Below are positions 31,577 through 40,500 of a stretch of DNA of 64,000 nt, one piece after another. The translations under genes and the position numbers were made by a program. The DNA is from Hydractinia symbiolongicarpus. Taxonomy: Eukaryota > Cnidaria > Hydrozoa > Anthoathecata > Hydractiniidae. The stretch lies in the NCBI RefSeq assembly GCF_029227915.1, contig NC_079887.1, forward strand, positions 3,410,001-3,474,000, in the 5' to 3' direction. Every line of letters begins with the position of its first letter. The first letter of the stretch is position 1. Below the pieces are notes generated by a model that was not told the DNA's origin, made no database searches, and saw only the letters and a list, made by a program, of their open reading frames with translations.

Positions 31577-31651
<75 letters not shown>
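31576..31651. repeat. (AT)n microsatellite, copy 2, at the duplication edge
   Basis: An AT dinucleotide tract of about 76 bp. On its left the sequence matches the LINE 3' UTR; on its right (ACTACTAATAGCATC) it does not match the region after the first (AT)n. An apparent reading frame of repeated YI codons across it is low-complexity only. Confidence 0.97.
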
Positions 31652-31652
<1 letters not shown>

Positions 31653-32860
31653 TACTAATAGCATCATTTGGTCGCAAAGTCCAAAAATGAAGCATTTGGT
31701 AGACAATACATATTTCTAAAAATTTACGTCACTTATAAGTAAATAATTTTGCGCATCACCTCAAAAACTTTCATTTTGCATGGGGTACGTAAAGGTCTTA
31801 CCGAGATTAAAAAATACATTGTCATGTCCACCAAATAACGTTGCCTTTCCTAAGAGGCTCATTTGGTAGACACCACCATATATATTATCACTTATAGCAT
31901 CATTTGGTAGACATGTCTACCAAATGCCTCTATAGTAGTAAATGTATATATTTTGCATAAGTTGTGTCAAATTTAAAAAACAGACTTTTTATGCCAACCA
32001 GGCTTTTTATTGCACATGTCAGCACTTTTTGCATTTTGTAGGCTACCTCATTTAACTTAACAAGATTTAGGTGTTTTACTGTCAAAATTTCAAAACCCTT
32101 GCAAGGTTACTATTTAATTAATTAATTAATTAACTAACTTTTTTTTATTTATGTTTTTGTAAATTCATCTATTTTTGTAGAAAACTCCCTAAATTGAAAC
32201 ACAGGAAACTTATAACATATATGCGTAATTCAAGTTTGATACGTTTTTGTACATTTATTTTAGTCCAAACATGTTCTTTTATGATGTTTCTTGCTAATAA
32301 TAACATTCTTCTATAGTAAGAAATTTTTGTTATTTTTAAAATTGTGTTTGTGTTTTACTTTAGAGAGCAAGTTTATTCTTGTAGCTAATGAAAAGAGGCG
32401 TGGAAAGGGGTCAGTTTAAAGATGAATATTAAGGAATTCCATGATAATTCACCGGCTCTTTTACTTATCCATCCCTAAAAATACATTTTTTTTGAGTTCT
32501 CAAAATTCTCGAGCAAACATAACTAACTGCTTGACCTTTCAGCCTTATCGTGTGAATATGAATCAAATTATCATAATAAACTCACATTTGAACACCTTTA
32601 AGCCATTTTTGGCATTTTTTGTTACTAAGAAAGAATTGTAATCTGAAGAAGCATTAATACCATTTTAAAAAAATTGAAACATGAGGAATTACAGCGTGTT
32701 TTTTTGTGTTTGCTTGTGGAGTTACTTTTTTTAACTTTTGGAGCAAAAAGAAATTTCAATTTTGCTGGTATAAGTAATAGAATACAAATGTCTCATTATT
32801 TTGTATTGTAGCAATAACAAGAGGAATGTGCAATTATTCTTTATTAGTGACTAAATTCAA
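31652..32860. other. AT-rich spacer with scattered satellite B motifs, no gene seen
   Basis: Unique-looking AT-rich DNA. The first 280 bp carry several copies of the satellite B core (CYACCAAATG or its reverse complement CATTTGGTRG): near 31,661, 31,693, 31,826, 31,859 and the palindrome at 31,901. A short (TAAT)n/(TTAA) tract lies near 32,112. From 32,440 onward I see only short frames without recognisable features. Confidence 0.6.
31901..31926. repeat. Perfect 26 bp palindrome built from the satellite B core motif
   Basis: Two 13-base arms, CATTTGGTAGACA and TGTCTACCAAATG, abut with no spacer and are exact reverse complements. Each arm is the core found in satellite B units at 38.4-40.0 kb. 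Flanking bases are only partly symmetric. Confidence 0.95.
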
Positions 32861-32862
32861 AA

Positions 32863-32945
32863 ACTTACTCGGCAAAAACTGACTAAATTAAAAAATTTAG
32901 TCGGCAAAAAGTGACTTTTTATTTTTGCCGACTAATGTTTTTCCA
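32863..32945. repeat. Inverted repeat with TTAGTCGGCAAAAA arms, possible MITE remnant
   Basis: TTAGTCGGCAAAAA at 32,897-32,910 pairs exactly with TTTTTGCCGACTAA at 32,932-32,945, leaving a 21-base spacer that itself contains a small AAAAAGT/ACTTTTT symmetry. A degenerate direct copy, ACTCGGCAAAAACTGACTAAA, lies just upstream at about 32,868. This looks like terminal inverted repeats of a tiny transposon or nested ends, but no target-site duplication was identified. Confidence 0.55.
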
Positions 32946-33302
32946 ACTTTTTTGTTCCTGATAAGGTACCCTTGGTTGAACCTTTATCGTAATAATGTTC
33001 TTAGTGGAAAATATTTCACTCTTACAAAATAAAATGGAAATGTTAAAATGTTTTTCTTTGTGTTTGTAAGCCATCAGCCGAATTAAGCTTGTGGAATCAG
33101 CGCCAAAAGATTGTAAAACTTCATAGTAATCCCTAAGATTAGCAAAGATCACTGGTGCAAAAGTTCCACTAATTAGAGGTATCCCCGTTTTAGAAAGTAT
33201 ATTATTTTCAGGACATTTTTTTGTTAAATAAATTAAAGTTCCCAACTCTACCTCAAACCTCATTTTAAAGTGAATAAAACGGTAGGCCACGATGAGGGAC
33301 AT
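32919..33302 (-). CDS. Unrecognised 127-residue open frame, doubtful gene
   Basis: A minus-strand frame of 127 codons in AT-rich DNA. I recognise no family. The central part (about residues 28-85, with KCPENNILSKTGIPLISG and a following LRDYYEVLQSF segment) has a more protein-like composition than the ends. There is no signal peptide or membrane segment. The 3' end overlaps the inverted repeat at 32,897-32,945. It could be a single exon, a decayed transposon fragment, or chance. I see no supporting splice sites or neighbours. Confidence 0.15.
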   Translation of the reverse strand: MSLIVAYRFIHFKMRFEVELGTLIYLTKKCPENNILSKTGIPLISGTFAPVIFANLRDYYEVLQSFGADSTSLIRLMAYKHKEKHFNISILFCKSEIFSTKNIITIKVQPRVPYQEQKSWKNISRQK

Positions 33303-33830
33303 AAGCTACAAACTAAGGTATTTGGTATAGTAGCTGTGAAATAACTTCATGCTTGTGTTGAGATGAATTGAAATTTCATCTTTAGTTCCATTGATTAGAT
33401 AGATTAAAAATTAGTTGGGTATATTATAAATAGATCTAAAAAATGTGTCCGCTAAATAAAAACAAACTTGAAGAAGTCCATTTGGTGAATGAAATGGACG
33501 GATAATAGTGTGCTCTTTTACAAAATTTTCTTTGAGACGTTGACCGGAGTTTCGCTGGCGTAACCAAGTCTATCCGTGAAAAAGCGCCCGGCTTTTGTAG
33601 TGTCCGTTAATTATAAAGAAGCTACAATCAGTAAAGAAAATGCGGTACTTTATTGTCAAAAATCTAAACGGTAAGTTTTTGCGGGGCCAATTTTTAAGGG
33701 ACTTTATTTTCACGGATAAAATTCACCGGAATGAAAAAATTAACTTTTTGATAATTTCAATATTTGAGTTCGTCATTGTGAGCAATGACCTTAAAAAGGT
33801 TGTTCAAAGGTTGTTCATGTAAGACCCCTT

Positions 33831-34418
33831 TTACGTGACGTCACGCTCGGTTGAGTCCTCAATTCTTTCAAGCTCCTGAAACGCAATGCATATAGCAATT
33901 CTCTTTGCCGGCGGGCTGCAACTCTTTGGGGTCGCACTTTTCAAAGCTTTGGCAACTGCACGCGATTCTTTTGTTCGGCGGTATAATAAATAGTTTCGAT
34001 TTGATACTTTTAAAATATAAATGGCAGTGTCCGCAAACACGGCTTGTGATTTTGTCCTTGTTACTTCATCTAATGCATCAATTTTGCGTTTCCGTTCATT
34101 TTAGTACTTTTTTGGCGTTGTCGGTTTAACTTTAGTTCTCCCAGCTTCTTCTTGAAGCTGTCAAGGTTTTCTTTATGTGTTTTTGTTCCACTTTAAGCAT
34201 TTTTGGTCAACTGATTGAGTTCTCTCTTCTGATACAATACAACCAACATCTCATTTTCTATGTTAATTTGATTGTTCAGCTTTTTTTGTTTTGTTCGGAC
34301 GGAGTTTTTTCTGCCAACCTATAATTCTCTCCCTCATCAATTGTGAAAGTTTCCTTAACTTTAGAAGCGGGAGAAGAGGTGGGAGCCGGAACCGGAGTTT
34401 TTGATAAATCCGCTGCAC
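33831..34418 (-). pseudogene. Decayed coiled-coil coding remnant, function unknown
   Basis: Reading the minus strand, a pyrimidine-rich tract and AG (34,419-34,420) look like a 3' splice site. From 34,416 a frame gives a Pro/Ser/Thr-rich stretch (KTPVPAPTSSPASK) then TFTIDEGENYRLAEK, stopping near 34,276. A second frame (about 34,290-34,193) gives NNQINIENEMLVVLYQKREL, rich in charged and leucine residues. A third, ending at 34,070, gives DSFKKKLGELKLNRQRQK. A fourth, open for 89 codons from about 34,100 to a stop at 33,831, begins ERKRKIDALDEVTRTKSQ. The four overlapping frames follow one another and share coiled-coil-like composition, which fits one ancestral exon with about three frame disruptions. 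I do not recognise the family; it could be a transposon protein or a processed or degenerate host gene. Composition could also mislead, since AT-rich DNA favours Lys, Asn and Glu codons. Confidence 0.4.
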
Positions 34419-34429
34419 CTAAAAAAGCA

Positions 34430-35339
34430 AAGAAAAGAGGTCCAAATAATATTATTATTCTTATGAAAGATTGTTAATTTAATTCATTGTGAATACAAAT
34501 GAAATTCGCTTACTTTTCTTTGAAGAGTGTTTCCAAGGCGATAGAATAGTGCCTTTTATAGGCTAAGCAGCATTTCTTTCATGCCTCCATGTTTTAATTA
34601 GAGCAATGACTTGAGATATCAGCTCAGGGAAAGATTCCTTTCTCATGTTTTGCCACACACTTTACAATAACAACGTGTTTGTTTTGACAAGCAAATCTGC
34701 CTTTATACGCTGTGGAAAATGAAGGCAAATGAAGTCGCCATTTTTACTCCCGAATAAACAGTATGTTCAAAGCCAAAACTATACTGAAATGCATGTTTAC
34801 AAACGTTCGAATTCTAAACTAAAACACTAATTATTACTATTCCCTATCGACCCCTTGTTTACCGTCACGCTACGTCATGAAAAAACGGGAAGATCTATCT
34901 ACCCGCTAGCATGAAGTAATTATTAAATGGCCCAAAACAGTATCTTAATGTCCACGATATTGCAATTTTTCTTAAGTTCGTTTTTCTTTTCCTTTTTGGC
35001 GCTTCCATTTCGCAGCTGCACATGATACAACAAATAATAAATTTTTTATAAATAGTTGATTTGCGAATTTTACAAGTTTCTCCACATGAGAACCTTGTAA
35101 AATTTGTTTGTTTTCCTGTTCATTTGTTTCATTTTACGGTTAAAAATAATCTAAGATCAGTTAATTGCACTACTGTAGGCTGTCAAATTCTAACCTTGAC
35201 CCCAGAGCCTGTTGTCTTCTTTTATATCTGGAAAGCTAGATAAACCATCCCAATAATAATCTTCAGTGAGAAGTTACGCACGATGATAACGATAATTTTG
35301 TAAGCTCAGATTAACCAATAAAACATTACATTGTCTTTG
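34430..35339. other. AT-rich spacer, nothing recognised
   Basis: Apart from a short frame at 35,061-35,243, no extended open frames, repeats or structured RNA were recognised between the coding remnant and the transposon-like element. Confidence 0.5.
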
Positions 35340-35347
35340 TCAGGAAA

Positions 35348-36646
35348 CTTAGACCACGTTTATACGCATACAGGACAAAATCTCTTCCCGGGATGGAACT
35401 CGTCCCGGCGTGAAACGAAAAGTGTTTACACGTGAGCCTCAACGAGGGATGAAATCAGCATATTTTCATCTCGGGATGAGTAATCACATCCCGGGATGAA
35501 ACATTAATTTTGCTAACTTTGCGTATGATAATTTGAAGTGATATTTTTTAATTTGTGAGTAGAAAGGTCAAACGAGAAACCTAGAACGATGGCGCCTGAG
35601 AGAAGTAGTGTAATATCACAAATATATCAACAATTTTAACTATAACATCCCTTCTGTTACAGTTGCATATAGTATTATTAATACAACTAGCAGAGTAATA
35701 TAGAAACAATGTAATTCTTCTGAGGGAAGCTGTTTGGTAGAAACAAAGCATTGACTAGATGTCGAAGAGCAAGATTGAGGTTGGTGGCTCGCCGTTGGCC
35801 GTGTAATCCTCACTATTTTCAATCGGCAAAGTTTCCTCCACTTCATTTTCCTTTGCGTCGCTATCAATCAGTACACTCTTTTTTTTTTTTTAACATTTCC
35901 TATAAAAAATCAATAATTACCAATTTAAACAGACACCATCATTTTAGCATACAGCAGGCATAACATTAAAATGGCGTGCATTTTTAAAACACTTTCTCGT
36001 ACAAACACATGAGAACCATAATTAATGCTGGAATAATATTTGAACTCGTATAAATTTAGGATGGAATTTCGTTATTTCATATATAAATTAACGAAGAAAG
36101 TTACAACCAACCTCTTCATAATTTTTTCCAAATGCTTTCTTTACTTCTTTGCGTCGATTGTCACAAAAAGAATGATCGGATTCATTTTATAGTTCTTATA
36201 TTTAAAATGATGTTCAAAAAGTGTGAAAAGTGTACATTCAGCATTCTCATCCCGGAATGAAAAGAATTATTGTGTTTACACTTATTTTTTTACACTTATT
36301 CTTAATCTCATCACGAGACACGATTTTACCCTGTCTTTAGGATAGGGATGAAATTTAACGTGATGATCTCATCCCGGGATAAAATTTTATTCCGCTTTAA
36401 ACATGTGAACATTGTGAAAAGAATTATTGTGTTTACACTTGTTTTTTTTCTTAATCTCATCCCGAGACACGATTTTACCCTGTCTTTAGGATAGGGATGA
36501 AATTTAACGTGATGATCTCATCCCGGGATAAAATTTTATTCCGCTTTAAACATGTAAACATTGTGAGGACTTTCAGTAGACACAGAGATGAACTCATCCG
36601 CGTACGAAACTCATCCTGGGATGAAATTTAACGTGTGAGCGGCCTC
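35348..36646. mobile_element. Non-autonomous DNA transposon, hAT-like, ~1.3 kb
   Basis: The block is bounded by an 8 bp direct repeat, TCAGGAAA (35,340-35,347 and 36,647-36,654), the target-site duplication length typical of hAT elements. Its ends form a decayed inverted repeat: GACCACGTTTATACG at the left against GAGGCCGCTCACACG read inward from the right (9 of 15 bases equal, several of the rest C/T changes). The ends are rich in a subterminal motif, ATCCCGGGATGAAA and variants (for example near 35,388, 35,454, 35,489, 36,371, 36,520 and 36,614), in both orientations. No transposase frame is present; the short frames inside are chance. It would need a transposase supplied in trans. Confidence 0.65.
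36259..36560. repeat. Tandem duplication (149-157 bp) inside the hAT-like element
   Basis: GAAAAGAATTATTGTG starts at 36,259 and 36,416 (157 bp apart). The downstream marks CTTAATCTCATC and CCGCTTTAAACATGT are 149 bp apart, because the first copy carries 8 extra bases in its ACACTTATT stretch. The two copies are otherwise nearly identical, so the duplication is recent relative to the age of the element ends. Confidence 0.88.
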
Positions 36647-36654
36647 TCAGGAAA

Positions 36655-38439
36655 GCCATAATTGAACACTTAAAATGTGATGTAGGTCCAGGGATGAAGC
36701 AACATTGCGGCTTAAAGTAGTGATTGCCTTCTCGTGTCCAGTGCTATTCTTTCAAAGACCACGAGGCCTAGAGGAGAGAATAACGCAAAATAGTTGATAC
36801 GATGACAAGAATTTACGATGATGAGAAACTACACGGAATACACACTTTTTTATAAAGACACGAGCCTCAGATGTCAAATTAACCAAAATAAAAAAAGCCT
36901 CAATCTTTAAATATTGCTTCTAAAACTGAAACAACCCGAGTCTAAATATTGCCATGAAATGAGGACATTCCAGGATACGAATTTCTTTACAATGATTTTT
37001 AAAACGAAATTCCTCTTGAAATGTAATCCAGGAATAAGAATATATAGAATTATTGCACAAAAATAGTACTCATTTTGTATCTCTTACGTACCGCGTTGTT
37101 GTTATTATTAAACATCTACTGTTGATATTGGTGGATCTAAAAAAATAGTTATAATTTCTTCTCCGATTTTTTAATTCGAGAAAGTAAAAAAGATGAAAGT
37201 GTTTTTCTTTCGCACCTATTAGGCATATCTTCCGTCTGCGTAGTCGTAACTTGCATTACATTAGCAATTCCGCCATTTTAAAGGCAACGTTTTCAAAAAA
37301 GCGTGGACATGTGATGAGAAAATTTATATTTTAATAAAATGTTTTGACTTCTTTCGGAGATACGAGGTCAAACACAAACTAACACATGATGAATTTATTA
37401 TTCACACTAGATGGAAGGTCCTCTATACGCTCAGGGGACACATTTGCAGTTTTGATTTCCATTTCCGCGAAAGTTTCTTACATAACACATTCAATATTCT
37501 AATGACTTGAAATGCGTGTATTTAATGCAAAAATGTATTTTATTAATACACAACGTTTGTCTGTTTTCTTTCTTCCAAGTTATGACTGAAAATACTGAAC
37601 TAGACCAAAATTCGGACTTACAAAAGAGAAGGTTTTCTCAAAATTGCTGAAATTCGAAAGAAAGTACAAAGGTAAAAAAAATGTTTATCTGTCTGTGACA
37701 ACCAAAGTGAAAATGTTCTTTTTCCTTTGAAGTTTCCAAAAAATACATGTCTCAAATTTTAATCGACAAAGAAAACGTTGCCACGTGAATAACAGTAAGT
37801 CAAAGATAAATTTTAGGACTCCACTAGTTTTCCAGAAAATGTTCACAAATTTGTTTCACTAAACAATGCGCGTTACTTGCAACAACAGCAATCCCCGTCA
37901 AGAAGAAGCAAATTGGCCGTTACAGGCGAGCAAACCACGAAACAGACTAGCTCTATTTATAAGGAAAATGCAAATTTAAACTCATTGTAAACTTTTATTT
38001 ATTCATAAGTAAAGCTATATAATAATAGTTGCATTCTGTTTGTGTCACATAAAAGGGTCATAAAACAGCAATCTCATGATAGGTGAAAATCTGAGCACAG
38101 GCTCAGACCGGCGCACCCGTGGGTTCTTCCACAGGCTAACGAATAGTTCTATTTATATTAAACATAACCTTCCGATTCAACAGATAATTTTCCAAAGTAA
38201 AACTTGGCACTAACTGGATAGCTACTTAATCAAATAATTCGAAACTTTAAAGTTGGACGATTAACTCTTTGCTTATTGTAAGTATATTTCATATGCATAG
38301 ATATGTTACATTGATAATGCGTTGCATTAATATTTTAAGTGTCATTGATAATTAAATATAGCTTGGTTTCCAATAAAAGTTATAACTTGTGGTGAACTGC
38401 ACGCGTTTTCAATTTAGTCGTAACAATGACAGTTGTAAG
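36655..38439. other. AT-rich spacer, nothing recognised
   Basis: About 1.8 kb with frequent stops in all frames. No transposon ends, tRNA or conserved motif seen. It passes into satellite B at about 38,440. Confidence 0.5.
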
Positions 38440-40000
38440 TATTAGATTATACCGCAACATGCAATTTTTGTCTGATTGTCCACCAAATGCTGCATTTTTT
38501 AGCCTATAATATTTGATATTGTGCAATAAAAGCGCATTATTTCACTTATTGACCACCAAATGCTCAATTTTTGTATATATAGATGTTTTAAATATCAAAA
38601 AATCCCGTCAAAATACACTATTTCACTTAGTGTCCACCAAATGCTGCATTTTTGTTGATATAAATTTTAAGTTATTAGATAGTACAGCAAAATGTAATTT
38701 TCCTCTGATTGTCTACCAAATGCTCCATTTTTCAGCCTATAATATTTGATATTGTGCAATAAAAGCGCATTATTTCACTTATTGCCCACCAAATGCTCAA
38801 TTTTTGTATATATAGATGTTTTAAATATCAAAAAATCCCGTCAAAATACACTATTTCACTTTGTTTACATAAATTTTGAAGTATTAGATTATACCGCAAC
38901 ATGCAATTTTCGTCTGATTATCCACCAAATAATGCATTTTTGTGCCTATAGTTTTCAAAATTGTGTTATAACGCCGCAATTGTCCACCAAATGCTGCATT
39001 TTTGTTCATATTAATTTTAAGTTATTAGATAGTATGGCAAAATGTAATTTTTCTCAGATTGTCTACCAAATGCTTTAATTTTGTGCCTATAATTTTTGAT
39101 TCTGTAACAAAACCACATTTTTTCACTTAGTGTCCACCAAATGCTGTATTTTTGTTTAAATAAATTTTGGAGTATTAGATTATACCGCAACATGCAATTT
39201 TTGTCTGATTGTCCACCAAATGCTGCATTTTTGTGCCTATAATTTTTAAAATTGTCTTATAACGCCACAATCTATTATCCATTGTCCACCAAATGCTGCA
39301 TTTTTGTTTATATATAATTTTGAAGTATTAGATTATACCGCAACATGCAATTTTTTTCTGATTGTCCACCAAATGCTGCATTTTTGTGCCTATAATTTTT
39401 GATTCTATGTAATGAAACCACATTTTTTCACTTAGTGTCCACCAAATGCTGCATTTTTGTTTATATAAATTTTGAAATGTTAGATTATACCGCAACATGC
39501 AACTTTTTTCTGATTGTCCACCAAATGCTGCATTTTTATGCCTATAATTTTTAAAATTGTCTTATAACGCCACAATCTATTATCCATTGTCCACCAAATG
39601 CTGCATTTTTGTTTATGTATAATTTTGAAGTATTAGATTATACCGCAACATGCAATTTTTTTCTGATTGTCCACCAAATGCTGCATTTTTATGCCTATAA
39701 TTTTTGAAATTGTCTTATAACGCCACAATCTATTATCCATTGTCCACCAAATGCTGCATTTTTGTTTATATATAAATTTTGAAGTATTAGATTATACCGC
39801 AACATGCAACTTTTTTCTGATTGTCCACCAAATGCTGCATTTTTTAGCCTATAATATTTGATATTGAGCAATAAAAGCGCATTATTTCACTTATTGACCA
39901 CCAAATGCTCAATTTTTGTATATATAGATGTTTTAAATATCAAAAAATCCCGTCAAAATACACTATTTCACTTAGTGTCCACCAAATGCTGCATTTTTGT
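38440..40000. repeat. Satellite B array (alternating ~73/79 bp monomers, ~152 bp dimer)
   Basis: The core TNGTCCACCAAATGCTGCATTTTTG recurs about 20 times, with the CCACC near 38,478, 38,562, 38,631, 38,710 and 38,784, then about every 150-155 bp for each of two alternating types from 39,132 to 39,977. One type carries GTATTAGATTATACCGCAACATG, the other a GCCTATAATTTTT segment. Each core includes the dyad AAATGC-T-GCATTT. A third unit type (AATAAAAGCGCATTATTTCAC with ATCAAAAAATCCCGTC) occurs at about 38,500, 38,733 and 39,845. Short frames reading through the repeats are shadows. The array runs directly into the gap, so its true length is unknown. Confidence 0.95.
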
Positions 40001-40500
40001 NNNNNNNNNNNNNNNNNNNNNNNNNNNNNNNNNNNNNNNNNNNNNNNNNNNNNNNNNNNNNNNNNNNNNNNNNNNNNNNNNNNNNNNNNNNNNNNNNNNN
40101 NNNNNNNNNNNNNNNNNNNNNNNNNNNNNNNNNNNNNNNNNNNNNNNNNNNNNNNNNNNNNNNNNNNNNNNNNNNNNNNNNNNNNNNNNNNNNNNNNNNN
40201 NNNNNNNNNNNNNNNNNNNNNNNNNNNNNNNNNNNNNNNNNNNNNNNNNNNNNNNNNNNNNNNNNNNNNNNNNNNNNNNNNNNNNNNNNNNNNNNNNNNN
40301 NNNNNNNNNNNNNNNNNNNNNNNNNNNNNNNNNNNNNNNNNNNNNNNNNNNNNNNNNNNNNNNNNNNNNNNNNNNNNNNNNNNNNNNNNNNNNNNNNNNN
40401 NNNNNNNNNNNNNNNNNNNNNNNNNNNNNNNNNNNNNNNNNNNNNNNNNNNNNNNNNNNNNNNNNNNNNNNNNNNNNNNNNNNNNNNNNNNNNNNNNNNN
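40001..40500. other. Assembly gap of exactly 500 N
   Basis: A run of exactly 500 N, a conventional placeholder for a gap of unknown size. Satellite B is on the left and satellite C on the right, so the true junction and any sequence between the two arrays are missing. Confidence 0.99.

Noticed and set aside
31495-31695. Minus-strand frame with a long run of YI dipeptides
   Set aside because: Translation of the (AT)n microsatellite and LINE 3' UTR; no coding evidence.
33834-33845. Palindrome CGTGACGTCACG as a CRE-type regulatory element
   Set aside because: It lies at the end of the decayed coding remnant and no gene start is near; a single 12 bp match is weak.
38090-38150. GC-richer patch considered as a tRNA
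   Set aside because: No cloverleaf pairing, A box or B box could be formed.
38513-39078. Repeated frames in satellite B starting MILCNKSALFHL as peptide genes
   Set aside because: They follow the satellite repeat exactly and end at random monomer boundaries; the similarity is that of the repeat DNA.
38440-40000. CRISPR-like array (regular ~25 bp core with ~50 bp between)
   Set aside because: The spaces between cores are themselves repeated, there is no cas gene, and the setting is eukaryotic; it is a satellite.
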